Positions 1-6,467 of a DNA stretch of 14,562 bases are shown in pieces. The notes beneath the pieces are model-generated. The model made no database searches. It worked only from the letters and a program-made list of their open reading frames with translations, and was not told where the DNA came from. Both the position numbers and the translations under genes were made by a program. Source of the stretch: DASVDK01 sp036381125 [NCBI: Thermodesulfobacteriota bacterium] (GTDB taxonomy: Bacteria > DASVDK01). The stretch spans positions 1 through 14,562 of the forward strand of contig DASVDK010000006.1 in the NCBI GenBank assembly GCA_036381125.1. The letters are read 5' to 3'. Numbering within the stretch: the stretch's first letter is position 1; each line of letters starts with the position of its first letter.

Positions 1-111
1 AACGTCTTCTGGGGCGGCCGCAGCGAGATCAAGCCGAGCGAGATCTCCCCCTTTGCCTACGAGGCCTTCTGCCGCGAGCACGGCCTCGATCCGGCCGCCA
101 TGCGCGAGTAG
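1..111 (+). CDS. C-terminal fragment of an unidentified protein
   Basis: The first 36 codons form an open frame ending at TAG 109-111; the start lies outside the window. The visible tail begins NVFWGGRSEI and ends with HGLDPAAMRE. The residues are soluble, acidic-basic mixed and show third-position GC bias like the neighbours, so I take it as the true end of a gene. No family can be assigned from 36 residues. A sugar-isomerase-like or other metabolic enzyme is possible but unsupported. The next gene begins 132 bp downstream on the same strand, and a small GC-rich hairpin lies just after the stop. Confidence 0.6.
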   Translation, partial: NVFWGGRSEIKPSEISPFAYEAFCREHGLDPAAMRE

Positions 112-121
112 CACGCCGACC

Positions 122-142
122 CGGCGGCCGCTCGTGCCGCCG
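122..142 (+). terminator. Weak candidate hairpin after the partial gene
   Basis: CGGCGGC (122-128) and GCCGCCG (136-142) form a 7-bp perfect stem around a 7-nt loop, starting 11 bases after the TAG of the upstream partial gene. There is no T-run, so it is not a classical intrinsic terminator. In DNA this GC-rich such a stem can occur by chance. Confidence 0.25.
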
Positions 143-232
143 CCGTGTACGGTCGCGCCGCCCTGCATCAGGTGCTCTCCTGGGCACCAGGTCAGCCCTC
201 GAAAAACGTGATAGCCTTCACACTTCGGGAGT

Positions 233-237
233 GGAGG
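233..237 (+). promoter_or_regulatory. Ribosome binding site fixing the receiver-protein start
   Basis: GGAGG lies six bases before ATG 244 (nine before ATG 247). It decides the start against the longer open frame that begins at 145. Confidence 0.75.
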
Positions 238-243
238 CTCGGC

Positions 244-627
244 ATGATGCCGCGGGTCGTCATCGTCGAGGGCGAGGCCGACATCGCTCCGATCCTCCGA
301 GCGGCCCTGGAGTCGGCCGGGTACGAGCTGGTGGTCGTGTCGACCGTCGGGGAGGCGCGGGCCGTGCTCGCCGACGCCCGGCCCCCCGCGCTCCTGCTCG
401 TGGACGTCGCCCTCCCCGACGGCGACGGGCTCGAGGTCTGCCGGCTCGCCCAGGCGCGCTGGCCCACTCGCCCGATCATCGTCTGCACCGCGGCGGCCTC
501 CACCGAGATGCACGCCAGGGCCGTCCTGGCCGGCGCGTCGGCCTACCTCGCCAGGCCGTTCGACCGCGACGCGCTCCTCGCGCTCGTCGACCAGCTACTC
601 GACCGCAAGCGATCGAGGGCGAGCTAG
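244..627 (+). CDS. Single-domain response-regulator receiver protein with degenerate active site
   Basis: This 127-residue protein is one CheY-like receiver domain with no output domain. The start is ATG 244 because GGAGG at 233-237 lies six bases before it; the frame is open from 145 but that part has no such signal. The phospho-acceptor region LLLVDVALPDGDG places the Asp at residue 54, and the conserved Thr is T82 in IIVCTAA. Two key positions deviate. The usual acidic pair after strand 1 reads E9-G10, and the conserved Lys before Pro-Phe is Arg (R104 in LARPF). These residues hold Mg2+ and couple phosphorylation to the switch, so signalling may be altered. No histidine kinase is visible nearby. 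The gene overlaps the convergent GntR gene by four bases (CTAG). Confidence 0.85.
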   Translation: MMPRVVIVEGEADIAPILRAALESAGYELVVVSTVGEARAVLADARPPALLLVDVALPDGDGLEVCRLAQARWPTRPIIVCTAAASTEMHARAVLAGASAYLARPFDRDALLALVDQLLDRKRSRAS

Positions 628-1376
628 ACGCCGTCCTCGCCGTCCTCCTGCTCCCGGAAGAGGTTCGTCCGGATGGTGTCGATGTGCGCCCGCATCGCCT
701 CGAACGCGTCGCGCGCGCTGCGTGCCGCGATCGCGTCGACGATGGCGCGGTGCTGCAGCGCCGACCGTACTCGCCGTTCCGGAGTGAGGGTGGAGAGCCG
801 GTAGGCCTTCCAGCCCGGCTCGCGCCGCAGCCGGCTCACGATCTCGAGGAAGGCGACGAGGAGCGGGTTGTGGGTCGCCTCGGCGATGGCGCGGTGCAGC
901 GTGCGGTCCCAGAACTCGTACGTCTCCGGGTCGGTGGCCGCCTCGCGCTTCGCGAGGCACCGGCGCAGGTAGGCGATGTCCTCGGGCCGCGCGCTCACGG
1001 CCGCGAACTGGGCGATGGCCGGCTCGAGGACGAGCCGCGCGTCGAGCACCTCGCGCGGACTGGCGCCCTGGGCGTCCGCGACGGGCTCGAGCGCCTGACC
1101 GGGCGGGGTCCGGCCGACGAACGTCCCCTGGCCGACGTGCCGCCAGATCTTCCCGTCCGCCTCGAGGACCGCGAGCGCCTTGCGCAGCGTCGAGCGCCCG
1201 ACGCGCAGCGTCAGGGCGAAGTCCCGCTCCGCCGGAAGGCGGCTCCCCACGGGGTAGCGGCCGCTCGCGAGGAGCCGCCGCAGCTCGCCGAGCGCGCGCT
1301 CGAGGGCGCGGGGCTCGGGCCGGGAGCCGTTACCCCTGGGGGTCTCCGTTCTCGTGGCGTCCTTGCGGCGTCCCAT
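624..1376 (-). CDS. GntR-family transcriptional regulator, FadR/FCD subfamily
   Basis: A 250-residue DNA-binding regulator. Residues about 25-90 form the winged helix-turn-helix, with the family hallmarks RLPAERDFA, VGRSTLRKAL and GQGTFVG. Residues about 105-240 form the all-helical FCD effector domain. The expected metal-site residues are present: D157 and H161 in DRTLHRAI, H209 in QHRAI and H231 in AHID. FCD regulators typically sense small organic acids, and most are repressors relieved by ligand. The 20-residue N-terminal extension is basic and probably disordered. The gene is divergent from the FAH-family hydrolase with a 40-bp gap containing a palindrome, so it probably controls that enzyme and itself. 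A link to the ABC operon beyond is possible. Its TAG shares CTAG 624-627 with the receiver gene. Family assignment is firm; the ligand is unknown. Confidence 0.93.
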   Translation of the reverse strand: MGRRKDATRTETPRGNGSRPEPRALERALGELRRLLASGRYPVGSRLPAERDFALTLRVGRSTLRKALAVLEADGKIWRHVGQGTFVGRTPPGQALEPVADAQGASPREVLDARLVLEPAIAQFAAVSARPEDIAYLRRCLAKREAATDPETYEFWDRTLHRAIAEATHNPLLVAFLEIVSRLRREPGWKAYRLSTLTPERRVRSALQHRAIVDAIAARSARDAFEAMRAHIDTIRTNLFREQEDGEDGV

Positions 1377-1393
1377 TTCGCGTCTCGTCGTGC

Positions 1394-1403
1394 CCGAATT
1401 CGG
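1394..1403. promoter_or_regulatory. Candidate operator palindrome between regulator and hydrolase
   Basis: CCGAATTCGG is a perfect 10-bp palindrome in the 40-bp gap between the divergent GntR-type regulator and FAH hydrolase starts. It lies directly before a TATGAT box on the plus strand, where a bound repressor would block RNA polymerase. It does not match the FadR consensus (TGGN5CCA-like). Assignment as an operator is inference. Confidence 0.4.
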
Positions 1404-1404
1404 T

Positions 1405-1410
1405 TATGAT
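1405..1410 (+). promoter_or_regulatory. -10-like box for the FAH hydrolase; predicts a leaderless mRNA
   Basis: TATGAT matches five of six bases of the sigma-70 -10 consensus. Standard spacing puts +1 at 1417, the A of the hydrolase ATG. No Shine-Dalgarno sequence is visible in the preceding 20 bases, in agreement with a leaderless transcript. I see no good -35 box. Confidence 0.4.
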
Positions 1411-1416
1411 GCGCGT

Positions 1417-2103
1417 ATGGCCTACGTCATCGAGCAGCCGCCGGTCCCCTCGCTGCCGGTCGCGGGGGGCCGGGACCGCTTCCCGGTCCGCCGGATCTAC
1501 TGCATCGGCCGCAACTACCGGGCCCACGCCATCGAGATGGGGCACGACCCCGACCGCGAGCCGCCGTTCTTCTTCATGAAGCCGGGCGACGCCGTCGTCG
1601 AGAGCGGGTCGGCGATCCCGTTTCCGATGGCGACGAGCGACCTCCACCACGAGATCGAGCTGGTCGCCGCCATCGGCAAGGGGGGCGTCCACATCCCCGA
1701 GGCGCGCGCCCTCGACCACGTCTGGGGCTACGGCGTGGGGCTCGACCTCACGCGGCGAGACCTCCAGGGCGCGGCCAAGGACCTCCGGCGGCCGTGGGAC
1801 ATGGGCAAGGGGTTCGATCAGTCGGCGCCGTGCAGCGCGCTTCGCCCCGCGGCCGAGATCGGTCACCCCGAGTCGGGCGCCATCTGGCTCAGGATCAACG
1901 GCGAGGTCCGCCAGCAGAGCGACCTGCGCTACCACATCTGGACGCTGCCCGAGACCATCGCCATCCTCTCCCGGCTCGTGGCGCTCGCGCCGGGCGACCT
2001 GATCTTCATGGGGACCCCCGAGGGGGTCGGACCGATCAGGCCGGGCGACCGCCTCGAGGGGCACGTCGACGGCGTCGGCGACCTCGTGGTGACGATCGGC
2101 TAG
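1417..2103 (+). CDS. Fumarylacetoacetate hydrolase (FAH) family protein, fumarylpyruvate-hydrolase-like
   Basis: A 228-residue FAH-fold enzyme, expected to hydrolyse a carbon-carbon bond in a beta-diketo acid or to act as a related hydratase or decarboxylase. The N-terminal IYCIGRNYRAH, then FFFMKPGDAV (51-60), is typical of the short FAH group that includes fumarylpyruvate hydrolase and acylpyruvases. The metal ligands are visible as E79 and E81 in HHEIELV and D110 in GVGLDLTRRD. LIFMGTPEGVG is the usual C-terminal motif. The frame is open from 1354, but ATG 1417 is chosen because it begins just before the conserved domain and 1354 falls inside the divergent regulator. Its stop shares CTAG 2100-2103 with the last gene of the convergent ABC operon. 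Substrate is not deducible; a ring-cleavage product is the natural guess. Confidence 0.93.
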   Translation: MAYVIEQPPVPSLPVAGGRDRFPVRRIYCIGRNYRAHAIEMGHDPDREPPFFFMKPGDAVVESGSAIPFPMATSDLHHEIELVAAIGKGGVHIPEARALDHVWGYGVGLDLTRRDLQGAAKDLRRPWDMGKGFDQSAPCSALRPAAEIGHPESGAIWLRINGEVRQQSDLRYHIWTLPETIAILSRLVALAPGDLIFMGTPEGVGPIRPGDRLEGHVDGVGDLVVTIG

Positions 2104-2858
2104 CCGCGCGAGGCCGCGTAGTACTCCACGCGACGCTCGAGCAGCCCTATCGCGGCCGAGCCGACGAGCGCGAAGACGAAGAGCCCGAGGGTCAGCGCCC
2201 AGAACTCCCGCATCAGGAAGTTCCGCGAGTACAGCTCGAACAGCTCCCCGAGCCCGATGATCGACACCAGGAGCTGACCGATCACCACCCCCTTCACGGC
2301 CCGGATGAAGCCGAGGCGGACCCCCGCCAGGATCTCGGGCAGCGCCGCGAAGAAGAGGACCTTGCGATAGACGGCCGCCCGGCTCGCGCCGAAGGCCTGC
2401 GCCATCTCGACGAGCGAGGGGCTCACGTCGCGGATGCCGGCCCGGGTGTCGAGGACGATGATCCAGAGGGCGAAGAGGACCACCGTCACGACGACCGTCG
2501 TGGTGCCGAGGCCGAAGAGGAGCATGAGGACCGGCACGAGCGCGGTCAGCGGCGCGCTCGCGAACACGTTGACCCAGAGCCCGAGGAGCCGGTCGGCCGC
2601 GGCGACCCGCCCCATGAGCACGCCGAGCGGGATCCCGATCACGATGGCCAGGACGAGCCCGAGCGCGAACGAGGCGAGCGCGTTCCAGACGGCCGCGACG
2701 AACGTCTCGGTGCCGAGGAGTCGGCCGAAGGTGACGACGACCTCGGTGAGCGGGGGCACGATGGGGACGAGGCCGGCCCGGCCGACCGCCTCCCAGAGGA
2801 GGCCCCAGAGGAGCAGCGAGGACATCATGGGGAGCCGGGAGAGGCGCATCGGCGTCAC
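2100..2858 (-). CDS. ABC transporter permease 2 (SsuC/TauC-like)
   Basis: A 252-residue inner-membrane subunit with about six predicted transmembrane helices. The cytoplasmic-loop EAA motif, EMAQAFGASRAA with the trailing AGVRLGF, docks the ATPase. Sequence style matches the nitrate/sulfonate/taurine permease group. The probable start is GTG 2858-2856, which overlaps the TGA of the upstream ATPase as GTGA (2855-2858); an ATG three codons later (2849) is an alternative. It is the fourth gene of the operon binding protein-permease 1-ATPase-permease 2. It differs clearly from permease 1, so the channel is probably a heterodimer, whereas SsuC and TauC usually pair with themselves. Its stop shares CTAG with the convergent FAH gene. 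Substrate unknown. Confidence 0.92.
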   Translation of the reverse strand: MTPMRLSRLPMMSSLLLWGLLWEAVGRAGLVPIVPPLTEVVVTFGRLLGTETFVAAVWNALASFALGLVLAIVIGIPLGVLMGRVAAADRLLGLWVNVFASAPLTALVPVLMLLFGLGTTTVVVTVVLFALWIIVLDTRAGIRDVSPSLVEMAQAFGASRAAVYRKVLFFAALPEILAGVRLGFIRAVKGVVIGQLLVSIIGLGELFELYSRNFLMREFWALTLGLFVFALVGSAAIGLLERRVEYYAASRG

Positions 2859-3616
2859 ACCAGGTACTGCTTGAGGAGCTGCCAGATCTCCTCGACGGTG
2901 TCGAGGTACGGCTCGGCGCGCCGGATCTCGTCGGGGCTACCCGACCGGTCGAAGCCCGTGCGGATGATCCGCGAGACGCTCCCCGGCCGCCGCGACAGGA
3001 GCACGATCTGGTTCGAGAGGTAGACGGCCTCCTCGATGCTGTGCGTCACGAAGATGACGGTCTTCTTCTCCTGGGCGAGGAGCTGGAGGAGGTCCTCCTG
3101 GAACTTCCGGCGGGTCTGCTCGTCGACGGCCGAGAACGGCTCGTCCATGAGGATGACGTCGGCGTTCACGGCCAGGGCGCGGGCGAGGCCGACCCGCTGC
3201 CGCATGCCGCCCGACAGCTCGTGCGGGTAGCGGTGCTCGAAGCCGAGCAGCCCCACCTCCTCGATGTAGCGGCGCGCCACGTCCTCCCGCTCGCCGCGGG
3301 GCGTCCCTCGCAGCTCGAGGCCGAAGCCGACGTTGCGCAGCACCGTGGCCCACGGCATGAGGGCGAAGTCCTGGAAGACGAACGCCCGCTCGGGCCCGGG
3401 CCCGGTGACCGTGCGGCCGCCGACGCGCACCTCGCCGGCGTCCGGCTGGACGAGGCCGGCGATGATCTTGAGGAGGGTCGTCTTGCCGCAGCCCGACGGC
3501 CCGAGGAGGGTCGTCAGCTCGCCGGTGGGGAACTCGATGCTCACGTCCCGCAGCGCCTGGATCTCGCCGCCGTAACTCTTGCTGATGCCGCGCACCTCGA
3601 CGGCGGGGGGGGTCAT
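2855..3616 (-). CDS. ABC transporter ATP-binding protein (SsuB/TauB-like)
   Basis: A 253-residue nucleotide-binding subunit that powers import from the periplasm. All catalytic motifs are intact: Walker A GPSGCGKT (39-46), Q-loop Q82 in VFQDFALMPW, signature LSGGM (134-138), Walker B VILMDEP (154-160) with catalytic E159, the following SAVD D-loop, and H192 in FVTHS. The Pro-Trp after the Q-loop and the C-terminal YLV-type tail fit the nitrate/sulfonate/taurine subfamily. A strong GGAGGTGA at 3621-3628 precedes ATG 3616 and also contains the TGA of permease 1. The stop overlaps the GTG of permease 2. No regulatory domain is attached. Confidence 0.95.
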   Translation of the reverse strand: MTPPAVEVRGISKSYGGEIQALRDVSIEFPTGELTTLLGPSGCGKTTLLKIIAGLVQPDAGEVRVGGRTVTGPGPERAFVFQDFALMPWATVLRNVGFGLELRGTPRGEREDVARRYIEEVGLLGFEHRYPHELSGGMRQRVGLARALAVNADVILMDEPFSAVDEQTRRKFQEDLLQLLAQEKKTVIFVTHSIEEAVYLSNQIVLLSRRPGSVSRIIRTGFDRSGSPDEIRRAEPYLDTVEEIWQLLKQYLV

Positions 3617-3620
3617 CGGC

Positions 3621-4421
3621 TCACCTCCGGTTCGCCTCGGGGCGGAAGAAGCGGGTCTCGGCGCGCTCGAGGAGCGACACCGTGACGCCGGCGACGACGA
3701 TGATGGAGGCGATCACCGCGTACATCGTCGGGTAGTCGGCGATGGACGCGCTGTAGGTGATGAGGTCGCCGATGCCGGTGGGCGTGATGAGCAGCTCCGC
3801 CAGGACGATCCCGACGAAGCCGGCGGCCGCGCCGAGCCGCAGGCCGGCGAAGATGACGGGGCTCGCCGCGGGGAGGACGATCTTCACGATCTCCTGCCGG
3901 CGAGTTCCCTGGAACGACCGGCACATGTCGAGCAGCGACGGGCTCACCGTCCGCACCGCCTTGTACGCGTTCAGGACGATCACCGGCGCGGCGAGGACGA
4001 CGACCGCGAGCACCTTGGCCGCGAGCCCGATCCCGTAGACGAACGTGATGAGCGGGATCAGGGCTGCCATGGGGGCCGCCTGCATGACGACGAAGACGGG
4101 GACGAGGAGCCATTCGGCCGGCCGCGCGAGGCCCATGGCGACCCCCGTGAGAACCCCCACGGTGCCGCAGAGGGCGAGCCCGATGACGAGCGGCTCGAGC
4201 GTGGTCAGGTAGGCGCGCGGCAGGCTGCCGTCGGCGACGGCGGCGACGAAGGCGCCGGCCGTGGCGCCGAAGCTCGGGAAGGCGAAGCTCACCGGGATGC
4301 GGCCGGCCACTTCCCAGGCGCCGAGCACGAGCGCGATCGACGCCAGGCGCCAGAGGGCCGATGCCCGGAGGCCGCGTGCGAGCGCGCCTCCGGGCATCCG
4401 CCATGCGAGCGGTACGGTCAC
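3621..4421 (-). CDS. ABC transporter permease 1 (SsuC/TauC-like)
   Basis: A 266-residue inner-membrane subunit with about six predicted hydrophobic helices. The EAA-type loop DMCRSFQGTRRQ is followed by AGLRLGAA, the ATPase-coupling region. The start taken is GTG 4421-4419, four bases after the binding-protein stop; ATG 4397 (codon 9) is an alternative, and neither has a strong Shine-Dalgarno, so translation is probably coupled. The stop TGA (3621-3623) is embedded in the ribosome binding site of the ATPase. It is only distantly similar to permease 2 two genes later, so the transporter probably uses two different membrane subunits. Confidence 0.92.
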   Translation of the reverse strand: MTVPLAWRMPGGALARGLRASALWRLASIALVLGAWEVAGRIPVSFAFPSFGATAGAFVAAVADGSLPRAYLTTLEPLVIGLALCGTVGVLTGVAMGLARPAEWLLVPVFVVMQAAPMAALIPLITFVYGIGLAAKVLAVVVLAAPVIVLNAYKAVRTVSPSLLDMCRSFQGTRRQEIVKIVLPAASPVIFAGLRLGAAAGFVGIVLAELLITPTGIGDLITYSASIADYPTMYAVIASIIVVAGVTVSLLERAETRFFRPEANRR

Positions 4422-4425
4422 GAGG

Positions 4426-5457
4426 CTACCGGGCGAGCGCGCCGGGGCGCTCGAGCCGCGCCGAGCGGCCGAGCTTCTGGATGGCGCGGTTCAGCGGCTC
4501 GAGGTCCCAGAAGTCCTCGACCTTGAGCGCGTTCGGGTCGCCCTGGATGGCGCCCGAGAGGGTGAAGAAGGCGAAGTCGTTCTTCACCGCCGCGACGCCG
4601 CCGCCGTCGACCGGATAGACCCCGGCCTCCGCGGCCTCCGTGTAGTACGGGACGATGTCCTTCTCCAGGTCGGCCGGCAGGTCCTTGAGGAGGCCGTACT
4701 TCGCCCGCGCCTCCGCCACGAACGCCGGGTTCTTCTTGATCGCGCGCCAGACCTTGAGGAACTCCTCGACCACGATGTCGGCGCTCTTCGCGTTGCGCTC
4801 GAGCCACTCCTGCCGGGCGAAGAGCGCGTCGTCGGTCGCCTTCGTGTCGCCGGTGGACAGGAAGACGAACTTGCCCGGCGCCTCGCGCTCGATGAAGCGC
4901 CGGTTGGCGGAGTCGACGATGGTCGCCTTGATGTTGCCGCGCAGCAGGGCGAGCGCCCGCACCTCGGATCCCGGGACGTAGCTGAGGTTCTTGAAGGTGA
5001 TCCCGTGCTTCTGGGCCATGAGCTTGATGATGGCCTCGGTGCCGGAGCCGCGCGAGTGGACGACGAACTCCTGGCCGTCGAGGTCCTTCCAGCTCTTGTA
5101 GAATTCACCGTTGACGACCGGGAAGAAGCGCAGCGTGCTGAGCTGGTAGAAGAACCGCAGCGGGACCTTGAGCCGCTGCATGGCCGCGTACGGGGTGCCG
5201 ACGCCCACGTCCGCCTGGCCGTTGGCGACCGCCTGCACCGCGAGGTCCTCGGACTTGACCGTGAGGAGTTCGACCTCGAGGCCGCGGGCCTTGATCTGCT
5301 CGAGGGCGATGAGGAGGTTCAGCGATTCGGCGCTCGGAACGTCGCCGTAGGCCACGCGCAGCTTCGATTGGGCGATGGCCGGGGAGGTCAGGACGGCGAG
5401 GACGAGCGCGAGCGCGAGGACGGGGGCCCCGAAGAGCCGCATGCCGAAGCGGAACAT
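4426..5457 (-). CDS. ABC transporter periplasmic substrate-binding protein, NMT1/SsuA-like
   Basis: A 343-residue precursor. Residues 1-29 are a classic signal peptide: a basic start, a hydrophobic core LALALVLAVL, and a probable AIA cleavage site before QSK. The mature part opens KLRVAYGDVP and is a type-2 periplasmic binding fold of the NMT1/SsuA (nitrate/sulfonate/thiamine-precursor) superfamily. SRGSGTEAI, DLDGQEFVV and ANGQADVGVG are usual for it. Start ATG 5457 is fixed by GGAGG at 5463-5467; the frame is open for 47 further codons but those would sit ahead of the signal peptide. It is the first gene of the operon, and TAG 4428-4426 lies four bases before permease 1. The ligand cannot be read from sequence. 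The cysteine-free signal peptide argues against a lipoprotein. Confidence 0.92.
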   Translation of the reverse strand: MFRFGMRLFGAPVLALALVLAVLTSPAIAQSKLRVAYGDVPSAESLNLLIALEQIKARGLEVELLTVKSEDLAVQAVANGQADVGVGTPYAAMQRLKVPLRFFYQLSTLRFFPVVNGEFYKSWKDLDGQEFVVHSRGSGTEAIIKLMAQKHGITFKNLSYVPGSEVRALALLRGNIKATIVDSANRRFIEREAPGKFVFLSTGDTKATDDALFARQEWLERNAKSADIVVEEFLKVWRAIKKNPAFVAEARAKYGLLKDLPADLEKDIVPYYTEAAEAGVYPVDGGGVAAVKNDFAFFTLSGAIQGDPNALKVEDFWDLEPLNRAIQKLGRSARLERPGALAR

Positions 5458-5462
5458 CGTTT

Positions 5463-5467
5463 CCTCC
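5463..5467 (-). promoter_or_regulatory. Ribosome binding site deciding the binding-protein start
   Basis: Read on the minus strand this is GGAGG, five bases before ATG 5457. It shows that the long open frame reaching back to 5598 is not the translated start. Confidence 0.75.
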
Positions 5468-5499
5468 ACGCCGGTTGGAAGTGCCGTGTGTGGAGCATC

Positions 5500-5528
5500 A
5501 GCATGCCGCGCGGCCGGTTTGGTGTCAA
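5500..5528 (-). promoter_or_regulatory. Candidate sigma-70 promoter of the ABC importer operon
   Basis: On the minus strand a perfect TTGACA (5528-5523) is followed after 17 bp by CATGCT (5505-5500), which matches three of six -10 bases. The predicted transcript starts about 36 bases before ATG 5457. The -35 box lies inside an inverted repeat of GGTTTG, which suggests repressor control. Confidence 0.5.
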
Positions 5529-5532
5529 ACCG
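5515..5532. promoter_or_regulatory. Inverted repeat over the -35 box (candidate operator)
   Basis: CGGTTTG (5515-5521) and CAAACCG (5526-5532) are perfect 7-bp arms around GTGT. They cover the TTGACA box of the ABC operon promoter. The core CAAACC recurs at 5550 and in the second inverted repeat at 5590-5615. Confidence 0.5.
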
Positions 5533-5589
5533 TGTTCGGGCGCTTCGCGCAAACCAGCGAGCGGCAAGGCCGCCGAAGCGGGCAGTGCT

Positions 5590-5615
5590 GCAAACCAATA
5601 GCGTGATTGGTTTGC
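5590..5615. promoter_or_regulatory. Second CAAACC inverted repeat upstream of the SDR gene (candidate operator)
   Basis: GCAAACCAAT (5590-5599) and ATTGGTTTGC (5606-5615) are perfect 10-bp arms with a 6-base centre, AGCGTG. The repeat ends 24 bases before the SDR start. It shares the CAAACC core with the repeat over the ABC promoter, which points to one regulator acting in both directions. No T-run follows, and both flanking genes point away, so a terminator is unlikely. Confidence 0.55.
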
Positions 5616-5639
5616 CGGCAGCGCCCGGAAGGAGGGGAC

Positions 5640-6413
5640 GTGCGAGTCCAGCAGCTCTTCGATCTCACCGGCCGGGTCGCCGTCGTCACCGGCGGGTCGC
5701 GCGGTCTCGGCCGGCAGATCGCCGAGGCGCTCGGGGAGGCCGGGGCGCGCCTGGCCATCACCGCGCGCAAGCCCGAGGGGCTCGAGGAGGGGGCCGCGGC
5801 GCTCCGCGCGGCCGGCTTCGAGTGCCTGGCGGTCCGCTGCGACGTGGGCCGGGAGGAGGAGGTCGACGCCGCGGTGGCGCAGGTCATGGCGCACTACGGC
5901 CGCATCGACATCCTCGTGAACAACGCCGGGACGAGCTGGGCCGCGCCGGCGACCGACGTGTCGGCCGCCGACTTCGGGAAGGTTCAGCAGACGAACGTGC
6001 TCGGGACGTTCCTCGTGAGCCAGCGGGTGGGGCGCCACATGATCGCGCGGCGATACGGGAAGATCGTGAACGTCGCCTCGATCCTCGCGCTCGCCGGCAG
6101 CGCGCCGGAGATCCTCGACGCCATCGCGTACTCCACGAGCAAGGGCGCGGTCGTGGCGTTCACCCGCGACCTCGCCGTGAAGTGGGCGCGCCACGGGATC
6201 ACCGTCAACGCGATCGCGCCCGGCTTCTTCCCGAGCCGGATGACGCGCGTGGTCCTCGAGCGGCGGGGCGAGGCGATCGCCGGCGCCGCACCCATGGGCC
6301 GCGTCGGAGGCCCGGACGACCTCAAGGGCGCCGCCCTCCTCTTCGCCTCCGACGCCTCCGCCTACATCACCGGCCAGGTCCTCGCCGTCGACGGCGGCAC
6401 GACCGCATGGTGA
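5640..6413 (+). CDS. SDR-family NAD(P)-dependent oxidoreductase
   Basis: A 257-residue classical short-chain dehydrogenase/reductase that would interconvert an alcohol and a ketone with NAD(P)(H). The Rossmann motif TGGSRGLG (17-24), NNAG (94-97), structural N119, catalytic S147 in NVASI, and Y164/K168 in YSTSK are all intact. The loop between Ser and Tyr is a few residues longer than usual, as seen in gluconate-5-dehydrogenase-like members. GTG 5640 is the chosen start because AAGGAGG (5629-5635) sits just before it; a TTG at 5607 in the same frame would fall in the palindrome. R43 after strand 2 (ITARK) suggests NADP preference. It is divergent from the ABC importer, so its substrate may be the imported compound or a derivative. 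It is convergent with the NIPSNAP operon. Confidence 0.93.
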   Translation: MRVQQLFDLTGRVAVVTGGSRGLGRQIAEALGEAGARLAITARKPEGLEEGAAALRAAGFECLAVRCDVGREEEVDAAVAQVMAHYGRIDILVNNAGTSWAAPATDVSAADFGKVQQTNVLGTFLVSQRVGRHMIARRYGKIVNVASILALAGSAPEILDAIAYSTSKGAVVAFTRDLAVKWARHGITVNAIAPGFFPSRMTRVVLERRGEAIAGAAPMGRVGGPDDLKGAALLFASDASAYITGQVLAVDGGTTAW

Positions 6414-6414
6414 C

Positions 6415-6437
6415 GGGGTCAGGTCTTTCCGCTTTCC
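6415..6437 (+). repeat. GGGGTCAGG repeat, copy 1
   Basis: A 23-base unit beginning GGGGTCAGGTC and ending CTTTCC, two bases after the SDR stop. With copy 2, five bases away in the opposite orientation, it makes a hairpin whose 23-bp arms have two mismatches (GC against AT). Confidence 0.85.
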
Positions 6438-6442
6438 AGTTT

Positions 6443-6465
6443 GGAAAATGGAAAGACCTGACCCC
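6443..6465 (-). repeat. GGGGTCAGG repeat, copy 2
   Basis: A minus-strand 23-base unit identical to copy 3, and the hairpin partner of copy 1. The hairpin lies between convergent genes, so it could halt transcription from both sides, though no T-run is present. Confidence 0.85.
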
Positions 6466-6467
6466 AT

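Noticed and set aside
231-1409. A long plus-strand frame across the receiver and GntR genes
   Set aside because: Its product is Arg/Ala-rich with no family features and is opposite to the well-supported GntR-type gene.
5458-5598. 47 extra N-terminal codons for the substrate-binding protein
   Set aside because: They would precede a classic signal peptide and overlap the promoter and inverted repeats; GGAGG at 5463-5467 supports ATG 5457.
5607-5639. TTG start for the SDR at 5607
   Set aside because: It lies inside the 5590-5615 palindrome and has no ribosome binding site, whereas GTG 5640 directly follows AAGGAGG.
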